Part shown: one piece after another, positions 1-10,289 of the stretch
Layout of the letters: every line of letters begins with the position of its first letter
How positions within the stretch are numbered: the stretch's first letter is position 1
Assembly (NCBI RefSeq): GCF_002215215.1
Contig: NZ_CP018632.1
Span: 4,026,501 to 4,090,500, forward strand
Reading direction: 5' to 3'
From: Granulosicoccus antarcticus IMCC3135
GTDB lineage: Bacteria; Pseudomonadota; Gammaproteobacteria; Granulosicoccales; Granulosicoccaceae
Length of the DNA: 64,000 nucleotides
Translations under genes and position numbers: made by a program
The notes under the pieces: generated by a model
The model's database searches: none
Seen by the model: the letters and a program-made list of their open reading frames with translations, nothing else
What the model was told of the DNA's origin: nothing

Positions 1-1290
1 TTGATGGCCCCTGTTACAAAGTATTCAAGGCAGGTGGTTGATGGAAATAACCTGCCCTCAATGGTGCGTGAAGCATTCAGAATCACGATGGACGAACGTC
101 CGGGGGCGGCTTATATAGAATTGCCCGAAGATATAGCCGAGGAAGAAGTTAGCGCAGCTGTATTTGATGTCGTTGGACACCGACGCCCCAATGCCGATGA
201 TCAGTCTATCGATGCAGCGGTGAAGATGATCAAGGCAGCCAAATTACCGTTACTACTGATCGGAGCCGGCGCCAACCGAAAACGCACCAGCGAGTCACTT
301 AAAGAGTTCATTGATCAAACAGGCATCTATTTTTTCAACACTCAAATGGGTAAAGGGGTCGTGGATGAGCGCCATGAGCGATTCATCGGTACTGCTGCCT
401 TGTCAGATCATGACTACCTTCATTGCGCGATCGAACGTGCAGATTTGATTATCAACGTCGGGCACGATGTTATCGAAAAGCCGCCTTTTATCATGGAGAA
501 AAATGGCAAGCACGTCATCCATATCAATTTTGATGCAGCCTCTGTGGACGATGTTTATTTTCCACAATTAAATGTGGTTGGTGACATTTCCAGCACCATC
601 AGCAGCCTGACAAACAAGCTTGGCAAGCTGGATCAGGATTTCAGCTTTTTCCAGAGAGTACGAGACGATGTGGATTCACACGTTACCAAATACTTCAAGG
701 ATGAACGTTTTCCGGTATTGCCTCAGGCATTGGTCAGCGTTCTGCGAGACCATCTGGAAGCAGAAGACATCGTCACGCTGGATAACGGTGTTTACAAAAT
801 CTGGTTTGCTCGCAACTACGAATGCTATGCCCCCAACACCTTGTTACTGGACAATGCTCTGGCGACGATGGGTGCTGGACTACCCTCAGCCATGGCTGCA
901 AAATTACTGAATCCTGATAGAAAGGTCGTCTCAGTCAATGGTGATGGTGGGTTTCTGATGAACTCTCAGGAACTTGAAACGGCAGTGCGGATGGATCTGG
1001 ATCTCGTTGTCATCATCCTGACTGACAACGCCTACGGCATGATCAAATGGAAGCAAGAAGGTGTTGGGTTTGAGAATTTTGGCCTTGACTTCAACAACCC
1101 TGATTTTGTTCAGTACGCAAACAGCTTTGGAGCCACTGGCCACAAAGCTGAAAGCTACGAGAATTTTGTAGAGATTCTGGGAACCGCACTAAACGGCAAA
1201 GGTGTACATGTTATCGACTTGCCGATTGACTATTCATTGAATCACCACATTCTCAATGTGTTGTTGAAAGAGAGTGCTTGTATCGTCTGA
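1..1290 (+). CDS. Acetolactate synthase-like TPP enzyme (5' truncated)
   Basis: Thiamine-diphosphate-dependent enzyme of the acetolactate synthase/pyruvate oxidase family. The window starts inside the gene, so about 120 N-terminal residues (the PYR domain that carries the catalytic Glu) are missing; a family member is usually about 550 residues and 429 codons are visible. The first visible stretch (APVTKYSRQV) is the end of the PYR domain. A central Rossmann-like domain follows at about 70-200, then the PP domain with the TPP/Mg motif GDGGFLMNSQELETAV at about 314. The C-terminus ends in YSLNHHILN. No small regulatory subunit follows directly, which leaves biosynthetic versus catabolic use open. 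The reading frame is intact to the TGA. Confidence 0.85.
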   Translation: MMAPVTKYSRQVVDGNNLPSMVREAFRITMDERPGAAYIELPEDIAEEEVSAAVFDVVGHRRPNADDQSIDAAVKMIKAAKLPLLLIGAGANRKRTSESLKEFIDQTGIYFFNTQMGKGVVDERHERFIGTAALSDHDYLHCAIERADLIINVGHDVIEKPPFIMEKNGKHVIHINFDAASVDDVYFPQLNVVGDISSTISSLTNKLGKLDQDFSFFQRVRDDVDSHVTKYFKDERFPVLPQALVSVLRDHLEAEDIVTLDNGVYKIWFARNYECYAPNTLLLDNALATMGAGLPSAMAAKLLNPDRKVVSVNGDGGFLMNSQELETAVRMDLDLVVIILTDNAYGMIKWKQEGVGFENFGLDFNNPDFVQYANSFGATGHKAESYENFVEILGTALNGKGVHVIDLPIDYSLNHHILNVLLKESACIV

Positions 1291-1299
1291 TACCAACCA

Positions 1300-1605
1300 G
1301 TGAAAAGGCCCAGTTGCGACAGGAGACATGACATCGACGTAGAACCCTACACCCCAATCAATTGCTCAGACTATGATTACATCGAGCTTGCCTGTCTGGA
1401 TCGTTGCGAGGTTGATATCGTCAAGCACGAGGGTGTCGTTCGCGGCTGCGCTGTAACGACTGAAAAAGACTCCAATGGTGAGTATCTGATTGTTCAACTG
1501 GAGAACGATTTGCGCGAATCCATTCGCCTTGATCAAATCAAGCAGATTGTCGTGCGTTCAGAGCCTCGACGCTTTGAGGAACGGACTTTCAAGCCGCGCT
1601 CTTAG
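1300..1605 (+). CDS. rof: Rof/YaeO-family Rho-binding antiterminator
   Basis: Small protein of the Rof (YaeO) family, which binds transcription terminator Rho and lowers Rho-dependent termination. The family signature is clear: YTPINCSDYDYIELACL near the N-terminus, then a compact Sm-like beta fold ending ESIRLDQIKQIVV. At 101 codons it is slightly longer than the roughly 84-residue E. coli protein, the extra length lying at both ends. The chosen start is GTG only 10 bases after the upstream stop, so it may be co-transcribed with the TPP enzyme. No strong ribosome-binding site is visible; an ATG at 1328 is out of frame. Confidence 0.75.
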   Translation: MKRPSCDRRHDIDVEPYTPINCSDYDYIELACLDRCEVDIVKHEGVVRGCAVTTEKDSNGEYLIVQLENDLRESIRLDQIKQIVVRSEPRRFEERTFKPRS

Positions 1606-1651
1606 CGTAGTCGGTTATCATCGACCGATAATCCTTGAAAACCCTGCCCAC

Positions 1652-2323
1652 GTGAATGACATAGTCGACACTTTTGTAGCACCTGCCTGTCTGGATGACA
1701 TCGAGTTGCTGTATCAGGATGACTCTTTGCTCCTCATATCGAAACCCAGTAAGTTGCTGAGTTTGTCGGGCAAGAATCCGCTCAACAAGGACTCTGTTCA
1801 CTTTCGTCTTGTTCAGGATTTCCCGACGGCGACCTTGGCGCATCGTCTGGATCTTGGCACATCGGGAATAATGGTGGTGGCCCTGGATAAACCAACCAAC
1901 GCGCATCTCACCAGGCAGTTCCAGCAACGCTCTATTGCAAAAGGCTATAGGGCTGTATTGCAGGGCCATCTGAAAGCAGATCAGGGCGTGATAGATGATC
2001 CCATTGCGAAAGACAGTTCAATTTTTCCGCGCCTGAAAATCTGCCAGATATCGGGAAAACCTGCACTCACTCACTACCAGGTGGAAGAACGGTGGGAATC
2101 ACCAGCTCGCAGTGTTGTGCATTTTCGACCGGAAACAGGCCGCACGCACCAACTAAGAATTCATAGCCAATCCATCGGGCACCCTATTCTTGGCTGTGAC
2201 CTTTACGGTGATGAGCACAGCCTGCGCTTGGCTGACAGGTTGATGCTGCATGCACAAACACTAGACTTCGTGCATCCGGCTACTGGTGAACAGGTGCACG
2301 CGGTTTGCCCTTCACCCTTTTAG
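1652..2323 (+). CDS. RluA-type pseudouridine synthase
   Basis: RNA pseudouridine synthase closest in layout to RluA, which modifies 23S rRNA U746 and tRNA U32 in E. coli. Visible: ILYQDDSLL..SKPSKLLSLSG, the catalytic motif HRLDLGTSG with the nucleophile Asp near residue 66, and the RluA block ETGRTHQLRIH. From the GTG at 1652 the protein is 223 residues, matching the usual length of about 219. The frame is open upstream to 1490, but that part overlaps the end of rof and has no family resemblance, so I chose the GTG. No S4 domain is present, in keeping with RluA rather than RluC/RluD. Exact RNA target is inferred. Confidence 0.85.
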   Translation: MNDIVDTFVAPACLDDIELLYQDDSLLLISKPSKLLSLSGKNPLNKDSVHFRLVQDFPTATLAHRLDLGTSGIMVVALDKPTNAHLTRQFQQRSIAKGYRAVLQGHLKADQGVIDDPIAKDSSIFPRLKICQISGKPALTHYQVEERWESPARSVVHFRPETGRTHQLRIHSQSIGHPILGCDLYGDEHSLRLADRLMLHAQTLDFVHPATGEQVHAVCPSPF

Positions 2324-2376
2324 CTTGTCTGTTGGATCTGCACACGCGCCTCGGTCTCGGTTCAACGATTCTAGCG

Positions 2377-3255
2377 TTACCTGGAGTCCAGCTGCAATCG
2401 CTGATTCTCAGCCACCGAGTATTGCTGCTCCTGGCCTGTCATGGGACAGGTAAATTGCAACGACACCGATTGCAACTGTAAGTCTCTGCCCTCGTTTTCA
2501 TCAGTGCCATTTCCATATAGCCGATCACCGACAATGGGATATCCCAGACTGCTCAAGTGATGACGAATCTGATGTTTACGCCCTGTGATCAACTTCACAT
2601 TCACCAACGAGCAACCATCTTTATCATCGACGTAGGAAAAGAAACTGCATGCCGCCTTTCCATCAACGGCTTGATTCACCTCATGATCTTGTGGGTGAAC
2701 GCTGAAATCACCCTCCACGATCGCTTGATAGCGCTTATCCATCTTTCCGTCACGAAACATCTCACTGAATAGACGAGCAGCAGTTTTGCTGTGGCATAAC
2801 AAGATGAGTCCTGTTGTTGCCCGATCAAGCCGGTGCACGATAAACACAGGACGCTCTGTCGTATTGAGCACCTTGGGCAGGTTGATCTCCACCCAGCGAT
2901 TAATACTGGCAAAGTCTCCCCAGCGACTGCCCTGACAATAAAGCCCGTACGGCTTGAACCAGACACTGTAATCCTTCGCATCGTGGATCAACTGTGGCTC
3001 TGGTACAGCTTGAGTGAGCAGCTGGGCATTGTAGTTAAGCTCCAGCTTATCCCCTGCTTGCAAGGGTTTGCTGGCACGCCGCAACCGTTTCTTGCCATTG
3101 CCTCGCAGCAACCACACAGCGCCTTTTTGCATGGCATCCTTCACTTTTGCCTGAGACAGATTTGTGTGATTGGCCAGTAGTTGGCTGGCCTTGAGTTGAC
3201 TACTGTCGACATCGATGGTCAGGCTGGTTTCGATAATATCTGGCATTGGCGTCAT
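2377..3255 (-). CDS. RluA-family pseudouridine synthase with S4-like N-terminus
   Basis: A second RluA-superfamily pseudouridine synthase, 292 residues, convergent with the first. Residues about 18-75 look like an S4 RNA-binding fold (LKASQLLANHTNLSQAKVKD, ending AGDKLELNY). The catalytic motif HRLDRATTG places the Asp at 144, and TGRKHQIRHHLSSLGYPIVGD is the conserved C-terminal block. This differs enough from the neighbour that recent duplication is unlikely. The family includes RluC, RluD, TruC and uncharacterised members; I cannot pick the substrate from sequence alone. The start is the first ATG of the open frame; ATG codon 4 is an alternative. Confidence 0.85.
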   Translation of the reverse strand: MTPMPDIIETSLTIDVDSSQLKASQLLANHTNLSQAKVKDAMQKGAVWLLRGNGKKRLRRASKPLQAGDKLELNYNAQLLTQAVPEPQLIHDAKDYSVWFKPYGLYCQGSRWGDFASINRWVEINLPKVLNTTERPVFIVHRLDRATTGLILLCHSKTAARLFSEMFRDGKMDKRYQAIVEGDFSVHPQDHEVNQAVDGKAACSFFSYVDDKDGCSLVNVKLITGRKHQIRHHLSSLGYPIVGDRLYGNGTDENEGRDLQLQSVSLQFTCPMTGQEQQYSVAENQRLQLDSR

Positions 3256-3476
3256 AACAGCGTCAGGACATACACTTTAACGCATTTCAATCTATATCTG
3301 CTGGGCCTGCATGTTCAACTCTTCATGGCAGCCGCCTTCTTCCGGGCTGTATTCCATCACCTTGCGATAGTGATCAGCAGGTCTGACTGTACTTTTGGAT
3401 CATCATGCCTTCGAAGATATTCGCGTAGTCTCATAGCCGATAGTTTTTGCCATCGTTGTTTCCTGTCAGATGCTCA

Positions 3477-4587
<1,111 letters not shown>

Positions 4588-4598
4588 TTACAGCTGAT

Positions 4599-4625
4599 AT
4601 TGGCTTCGCAGATTGCGGAGCCAAT
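4599..4625 (+). terminator. Hairpin after the lipoprotein gene
   Basis: Inverted repeat with 12-base arms (ATTGGCTTCGCA and TGCGGAGCCAAT, one mismatch) around a 3-base loop, beginning 11 bases after the lipoprotein stop. There is no following T run, so it may be a Rho-dependent or transcript-stabilising hairpin rather than a classic intrinsic terminator. Confidence 0.5.
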
Positions 4626-4833
4626 AATCAACATCAATGCTTCTCGTCCAAAGCCCTGACGCCAGGAATTCAGCCGCATTACTGACTATCCATTAGCTGG
4701 AATGCTTAGCGCACCTAAAACCAGATTCGGAACCTTTCTAACAGACCACAGTCGGAAGAGCTATAAGTCCCGATGATACATCGCGCTCTTTGTTAAAAAA
4801 CAGGACAATTCCTATAGCAGCGAGAATTCAAAC

Positions 4834-6207
4834 TTGTTCGATAAATCCTTCGAATCACTGCGTTTGAATCTTCTTGAGCTTCTAAAGTCGAAGCACGAGT
4901 GGTTGTTGAGCGGCAAGGAGTATGCCGACCTTCCAGAGAGCATTCGGGGTGCTATTGAGGAACAGCAAAATAGTAGCGAACGCTTCATCAGCTGGATTCA
5001 GATCGCCATACTGGTCGTGTTTTCGGTTCTCTACACAATGGCACCTAAAACCTCACCCATAGGTGCAGAGTTCGAACCCGTGCCTATATTTCTGGGCACC
5101 TATTTTGTTTTCGCGTGTTTACGTCTGTACTTATCCTACACATCACGTTTGGCTCACTGGATCCTGTTCCTGTCTATTTTGGTAGATATGGGCTTGTTAC
5201 TAGGATTGATCTGGTCTTTTCATCTTCAATATATGCAGCCGCCTTCGTTCTATCTGAAGTCACCGACATTGCTGTACATATTCATTTTCATCGCGCTTCG
5301 TGCTTTACGTTTTGAGCCAGGCTACGTACTTCTATCCGGTATTGTGGGCGCTGCGGGTTGGTTGCTTCTGATGGTTCTTGCCATCCTGGATGAGTCAGGT
5401 CGTTCTGTCATAACGAATGACTATGTTATATATCTGACATCCAACAGCGTACTGATTGGTGGTGAACTCGACAAGATGATTTCAATTCTGGTCGTTACTT
5501 TCATTCTGACACTTGCAATTTCCAGAGCACGACGTCTGATGGTCCGATCGATTGTCGATGGTCGAACAGCAGAAAGCCTTTCACTATTCATCCCGGAGGG
5601 CGTCGCTTCTCAAATTGAGAAAAGTGATGGACCGCTGATCAATGCACAAACTGAAACCCGTGAAGCCAGCATCCTGTTTGTAGACCTGACCTCGTTTACC
5701 AGCCTTGCAGAGAGCCTGCCACCTGAGAATCTCATCGCGGTATTGAATGAGTATTTCCTCCTTATCTCAGGACCCATAGAGCGCAATCATGGAGTAATCA
5801 ATCAGTTTCAGGGTGATGCGATTCTGGCAAGTTTCAACCTGCCAACCGAGGATCCTGATCACGCCAGTAGTGCGATATCAGCAGCTCTTGAAATTCAGAG
5901 GGTTTTGCATGAGTATCAGTTTGAAGGAGGCATAACCTTGTCCACCCGCACAGGGATCAATACTGGCACAGTGGTTGGAGGATTTATCGGAACACCAGTA
6001 CGATTGAGCTATACCGTATACGGAGATAGTGTCAACATTGCCTCTCGACTCCAGGTATTAAGCAAGCAATACAATACCGCCAATCTGGTTTCTTTTCGCA
6101 CTATGCAGCTTTGTGACCATGAACGATTTGCATTCAAGAAAAAGGGCAGTGAAATACTCCGAGGCCGCACTCACCCCATCGTATTCTATGAGGCGAGCGC
6201 GAAATGA
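4834..6207 (+). CDS. Membrane-anchored class III adenylate/guanylate cyclase
   Basis: Predicted membrane cyclase, 457 residues. The N-terminal half holds a short cytoplasmic region and about six hydrophobic segments (about 53-70, 85-100, 107-128, 145-162, 168-187, 212-230). The C-terminal half is a class III catalytic domain from about 277: ILFVDLTSFTSLAE with a metal-binding Asp near 285, then FQGDAILASFN with the second Asp, and YGDSVNIASRLQ. These make cAMP (or cGMP) synthesis likely. The start is TTG; no in-frame ATG occurs before residue 69, inside the first membrane region, so TTG is favoured despite a weak ribosome-binding site. It stands alone, with no obvious operon partner. The signal sensed is unknown. 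Confidence 0.85.
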   Translation: MFDKSFESLRLNLLELLKSKHEWLLSGKEYADLPESIRGAIEEQQNSSERFISWIQIAILVVFSVLYTMAPKTSPIGAEFEPVPIFLGTYFVFACLRLYLSYTSRLAHWILFLSILVDMGLLLGLIWSFHLQYMQPPSFYLKSPTLLYIFIFIALRALRFEPGYVLLSGIVGAAGWLLLMVLAILDESGRSVITNDYVIYLTSNSVLIGGELDKMISILVVTFILTLAISRARRLMVRSIVDGRTAESLSLFIPEGVASQIEKSDGPLINAQTETREASILFVDLTSFTSLAESLPPENLIAVLNEYFLLISGPIERNHGVINQFQGDAILASFNLPTEDPDHASSAISAALEIQRVLHEYQFEGGITLSTRTGINTGTVVGGFIGTPVRLSYTVYGDSVNIASRLQVLSKQYNTANLVSFRTMQLCDHERFAFKKKGSEILRGRTHPIVFYEASAK

Positions 6208-6310
6208 TTCTACGTGTGTGTTTCACGGTGCCAGCAGAGCGTTGACATAAGGCTTGCGTACCTTCGCATCCTTATGCCAACAGCTAGCTCGCATTGAATC
6301 AACCTGGCGT

Positions 6311-7693
6311 TTAATCCGCCATGATTATTCCGGATTTTCTGGTACGCAAGACACGGAGGATAAATGCTGTCCCCAAGGCAAAGACACCAAAAGCCACTGG
6401 GATGGCTGCTACCGAAATCAGAGTCAGGATGACTTTATAGATGTCGCTTGATAATAGATTGATCGAGATTGCCAGCCCTGCCATGGCCACGATCCACAAG
6501 ACCCTTGACCCATTGACAGTAAGCATCTCGCAAACAAGCCCGGCGGAATCCGCACTAGTGACAAAGAACAATAGAATGTTCACCGTCAGCACGATAGAAA
6601 GAATACCCGTGCTGTCAATCTGGGCTACCAAGGCAAAAACATCTTCCACGTTCTCTGACATTCCCGCCAATCCGAAGGTTGTGAACCACAGACAGGAAAT
6701 CAGGCTTGGCGCAATCAGAATACCCAACACCATCTGGCGCAATGTACGACCTTTGGAAATCCGTGCAATGAAAACGCCAGTGAAGATGAACCACCCATAC
6801 CATGATGCCTCAAATGCGTATAGCCAATCTGCCAACCAGGCTTTTCGTTCCGGATCTCCCAGCCCGATATCAGTAGCCATCGCTGGAAAGCGCACCAGAT
6901 ATTCAGGTAACAGGCGCCCTAGCGTGCTCAGAATCTCCAGTGGTTGTGTGAGCACAAAAGTGGCGAATAGTAGAATCAGTGCGAACACGCTGTTGTAGTT
7001 ACTTAACCACTTGATCCCCCGGTTCAACCCCGAGGTCGATGACGCAATGGCGAACAAGGCCAACACGCCGATAATGACGGCTTTGTTGATCTCAACGCCA
7101 AACCAACCGATCAGACTGGATTGTATGGGGGTGCTGGCATAGGAGAAAGTCAGTGCCAGGCCAATTACGGTGGAGACCACCAGACTGACCAGATTGAGCT
7201 TGCTCAGAAAGCCATTGCCAAGCAGTTCCTCAGCTGGCTTTTCGATACCCATGTTATAGATCGCGTAGCTGAACATGACCCCGACTGCAAGGTATCCGAC
7301 CCATGCCAGAAGCGCCCAGTGGTTGTAGGCATTCAGCATTGCCTCATTCACACTCATACCAGCCGCGACATGCATTTGCGGCTCGGTGACACCCCAGGTG
7401 ACCAAGGCGATACCCATGCCAGTGGCAAACAGCATTCCGAGCCAGCTAACTGTCTTGAACTCAGGGTCACCGCTACCGAACTTGATCTTGCCTAACGGCG
7501 TAAAGCACGCCCCAATGAAAAATATAGCGGCAAGAAACGCAGGATAGGTGAAGATAAAGCCAAAATTACCAATAACACTTTGCTTGATGATGTTCAGATA
7601 ATGCTCGAACTGCACTGGAAAAATTGCAGTAATCGCTATAAGAGCCACGATAACAACGATCGAGCTTACTGAAGTCAGATAGTTTTTATTCAT
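6311..7693 (-). CDS. BCCT-family transporter (carnitine/betaine)
   Basis: Sodium- or proton-coupled transporter of the betaine/carnitine/choline family with about 12 membrane segments, 460 residues. Family marks: ATGMGIALVTWGVTEPQMH and GWFIFTGVFIARISKGRTLR, the classic BCCT signature. I place the start at the ATG whose bases overlap the upstream stop (ATGA), not at the longer open frame reaching 7798, because MNKNYL begins directly before the first membrane segment and the extension is the neighbour's DNA. Being third in the carnitine operon, uptake of L-carnitine or a related quaternary amine is the likely job. It lacks the long cytoplasmic C-terminal tail of osmosensing members, which fits a nutritional role. 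Confidence 0.9.
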   Translation of the reverse strand: MNKNYLTSVSSIVVIVALIAITAIFPVQFEHYLNIIKQSVIGNFGFIFTYPAFLAAIFFIGACFTPLGKIKFGSGDPEFKTVSWLGMLFATGMGIALVTWGVTEPQMHVAAGMSVNEAMLNAYNHWALLAWVGYLAVGVMFSYAIYNMGIEKPAEELLGNGFLSKLNLVSLVVSTVIGLALTFSYASTPIQSSLIGWFGVEINKAVIIGVLALFAIASSTSGLNRGIKWLSNYNSVFALILLFATFVLTQPLEILSTLGRLLPEYLVRFPAMATDIGLGDPERKAWLADWLYAFEASWYGWFIFTGVFIARISKGRTLRQMVLGILIAPSLISCLWFTTFGLAGMSENVEDVFALVAQIDSTGILSIVLTVNILLFFVTSADSAGLVCEMLTVNGSRVLWIVAMAGLAISINLLSSDIYKVILTLISVAAIPVAFGVFALGTAFILRVLRTRKSGIIMAD

Positions 7694-9219
7694 GGTTTCT
7701 GCCCGACAGCACGTCCGAATCCTTCGGGCATCATCAGCTGAGCTTGAGCGGTAGCGAAGGTGGCAAGTCGCTCTGCGACAACAGATTCTGGCGGGCAACT
7801 GCGGCGTGACTCCAGATCCATGTGCAGCAGTAGAGTCTCGACTGTAGCGACAGGCTTGTCAGCATCGGTTGAAAGGTGATGGAACAGGTGCAGCTTTTTG
7901 CCTTGCGTCGGCAACACCTGTGTTCTGACCGTCAGTGTTTCATCGGCGCGTGCTTCATCGAGGTATCGCACATGACTTTCCACCGTAAAGAAACTCTTGC
8001 CAGAGGCTATATAGGCCGCATCGGCACCGATCAATTCCATAAAGCGATCGGTAGCACGTGAGGCTGCTTCGACATAATGGGTTTCGTTCATATGACCGTT
8101 ATAGTCGGTCCAGGTGTTGGGTATCTGACAACTGAATGTGACTGGCAATGACACAAGCGGCGATGAGATTGCCCCTTCAGACCCGCCAATCGGCTGTGCA
8201 GAGGCGTCTGACGCATTCTGTGGAATCAGTGTTTTCTCATGAGTATTCAAGACAGTTCCGGCACCGTGTCCCGACTTTTTCAAGGCGCGCAACAGGCCAA
8301 TCAGATTATCGTCGCGTTGTCGTTCCAGATCCCGAATCGGCAGATGGCCTGACTGTGCATCGGACTGCTCGACGATCAGATCAACAAGTTCCGGTGTAAA
8401 GTCGGGTACGTCCATCAGTTTTGTCCAAGGCCATTCCAGAGCCGGTCCGAACTGCTCCATGAAGTGCCTCATTCCCGACTCTCCACCGGCAATCCGATAG
8501 GTTTCAAACAACCCCATCTGAGCCCAGCGCAAACCGAAGCCCATGCGAATGGCGTCATCGATCTCTTCTGTCGTGGCAATACCATCGCTGACGAGCCACA
8601 GGCTTTCCCGCCAGACAGCTTCAAGCAGACGATCGGCAATGTGTGCATCGATCTCCTTGCGTACGGTCAACGGAAACATGCCAATACTGTGCAGAATGTC
8701 GGCAGCTTGCGTGGTAAGCGTCGCATCGCCCACCAACTCGACCAATGGCAGCAGGTAGACGGGATTAAACGGATGAGCCACGATGGCATTCGCACCCTGG
8801 GCATTAAGCTCAGATGCCTTGAACCCTGAGGTGGACGAGGCGATGATCGCGTTGTCATCTGCATAGGTCTGGAGCTCTGCAAGTATCCGGTGTTTCATGT
8901 CCAGACGTTCTGGCACGCTTTCCTGAATCCAGATAGCGTTACTAACGCACTCTGCCAGTTGTGCATGAAACGACAACTGTCCTTCTGCTGGCAGCAGGAT
9001 GTCATACAAGGCGGGCAAGGAGCGACGCGCATTGGCCAGCACCTCGCGAACCTTGCGTTCAGCCTCTGGATCCGGATCAAAGACAGCGACATCCCAGCCA
9101 TTGAGAAGAAAACGAGCGGCCCAGCCACCACCAATGACACCACCGCCAATGATTGCCGCTCTACGCCTTGATGAAGTCTTCATCGCAGAGTTCATATTAT
9201 CTGTGCTTACCGGATTCAT
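7690..9219 (-). CDS. cdhA: Fused L-carnitine dehydrogenase / betainyl-CoA thioesterase
   Basis: Bifunctional carnitine catabolic enzyme, 509 residues. Residues about 20-320 are a 3-hydroxyacyl-CoA dehydrogenase-type NAD enzyme (AAIIGGGVIGGGWAARF near 22-38; ASSTSGF and AHPFNPVYLLPLVELV), matching L-carnitine 3-dehydrogenase. After a linker, from about 350, a hotdog-fold thioesterase follows with TDYNGHMNETHYVEA. In Pseudomonas these are separate genes (cdhA and cdhB); fused forms are known in rhizobial carnitine dehydrogenases. The dehydrogenase makes 3-dehydrocarnitine, the thioesterase would release glycine betaine from betainyl-CoA. The start ATG overlaps the stop of the upstream gene (ATGA), and the stop overlaps the transporter start, so translation is probably coupled across all three genes. 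Confidence 0.88.
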   Translation of the reverse strand: MNPVSTDNMNSAMKTSSRRRAAIIGGGVIGGGWAARFLLNGWDVAVFDPDPEAERKVREVLANARRSLPALYDILLPAEGQLSFHAQLAECVSNAIWIQESVPERLDMKHRILAELQTYADDNAIIASSTSGFKASELNAQGANAIVAHPFNPVYLLPLVELVGDATLTTQAADILHSIGMFPLTVRKEIDAHIADRLLEAVWRESLWLVSDGIATTEEIDDAIRMGFGLRWAQMGLFETYRIAGGESGMRHFMEQFGPALEWPWTKLMDVPDFTPELVDLIVEQSDAQSGHLPIRDLERQRDDNLIGLLRALKKSGHGAGTVLNTHEKTLIPQNASDASAQPIGGSEGAISSPLVSLPVTFSCQIPNTWTDYNGHMNETHYVEAASRATDRFMELIGADAAYIASGKSFFTVESHVRYLDEARADETLTVRTQVLPTQGKKLHLFHHLSTDADKPVATVETLLLHMDLESRRSCPPESVVAERLATFATAQAQLMMPEGFGRAVGQKP

Positions 9220-10127
9220 ACCGGCGCTCGCTTGACAAGCCCCAGCCGAGTTCGCACCTCATCCGGACCTGCGACTCGCGCCCCCATCCCCTCTATGATG
9301 CCCCTCGCCCGCTCAACTAATTGAGCATTGGTGGCCAATACGCCTTTGTCGAGAAAAATATTGTCCTCCAGCCCTACTCGCACGTTTCCTCCTGCAAGAA
9401 CGGAGGCTGCCACGTAAGCCATCTGATCTCGGCCGAGACTGAAAGCTGACCAGTTCCAGCTGGAAGGCACATTGTTGACCATTGCCAGAAACGTGTTCAT
9501 ATCATTTGGTGCACCCCATGGCACACCCATGCACAGCTGTACCAGTGCGGGTGAATTCAGCACACCTTCTTCGGCCAACTGCTTTGCAAACCACAAATGA
9601 CCCGTGTCGAATGCTTCAATCTCGGGTTTGACACCCAGCTCGGTCATCATGCTGCCCATGGTGCGCAAGGTACCCGGCGTATTGGTCATGACGTAGTCCG
9701 CTTCGGCAAAATTCATGGTGCCGCAGTCGAGCGTGCATATTTCTGGCAAACACTCTCGTATATGCGCCATTCGTTCACTGGCACCGATCATGTCGGTTGC
9801 TTTTTCGTTCAACGGCAAAGGGGCTTCGGGCGAGCCAAAGACCATATCGCCTCCCATACCTGCAGTCAGATTCAACACTACATCTACATCTGCGGCGCGA
9901 ATTCGCTCTGTCAGTTCCCGATACAGATCTAGTCGACGCGAGGGCGCACCGGTGTCCGGATCACGAACGTGACAATGCACTATTGCAGCACCGGCACGGG
10001 CAGCGTCAATAGCGCTGTTGGCAATCTGTTCCGGTGAGCGCGGCACATGTGGACTGCGATCCTGTGAGGCGCCCGATCCGGTTACCGCACAAGTGATGAA
10101 TACATCGCGATTCATGGCTAGGGGCAT
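9216..10127 (-). CDS. cdhC: BKACE-family 3-dehydrocarnitine cleavage enzyme
   Basis: Beta-keto acid cleavage enzyme (DUF849 family), 303 residues, a TIM-barrel metalloenzyme. It is expected to react 3-dehydrocarnitine with acetyl-CoA to give betainyl-CoA and acetoacetate. The metal-binding HCHVRD lies at 51-56 (His51, His53), the ordered strand VVLNLTAGMGGDMVFG at about 83, and GLEDNIFL supplies the conserved Glu near the C-terminus. A strong ribosome-binding site (AGGAGATC before the ATG) supports the start. It is the first gene of the operon. Assignment to dehydrocarnitine rather than another beta-keto acid rests on the adjoining carnitine dehydrogenase/thioesterase and the GlxA-type regulator. 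Confidence 0.88.
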   Translation of the reverse strand: MPLAMNRDVFITCAVTGSGASQDRSPHVPRSPEQIANSAIDAARAGAAIVHCHVRDPDTGAPSRRLDLYRELTERIRAADVDVVLNLTAGMGGDMVFGSPEAPLPLNEKATDMIGASERMAHIRECLPEICTLDCGTMNFAEADYVMTNTPGTLRTMGSMMTELGVKPEIEAFDTGHLWFAKQLAEEGVLNSPALVQLCMGVPWGAPNDMNTFLAMVNNVPSSWNWSAFSLGRDQMAYVAASVLAGGNVRVGLEDNIFLDKGVLATNAQLVERARGIIEGMGARVAGPDEVRTRLGLVKRAPV

Positions 10128-10289
10128 AATAATGATCTCCTTGATTGTCTGGTACCGTCATTGAAATCTGCGACAAATCATCAGATACTGGCATTAGATG
10201 TCAACAGATTTACGTTCAGGTGGCACAAATCAAGATATGCTCATGGCACGATTGAGCCTGTTCCATTTCTGCCAGTTAAGGGTCGCAAA
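10128..10289. promoter_or_regulatory. Divergent promoter region of the carnitine operon and its regulator
   Basis: A 162-base spacer between the divergently read cdhC-like and GlxA-type regulator genes. It holds two direct copies of TGGCAC (10221-10226 and 10244-10249), 23 bases apart, about two helical turns, which is the kind of spacing AraC-family regulators use. I see the repeats directly; binding is inference. Confidence 0.4.
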
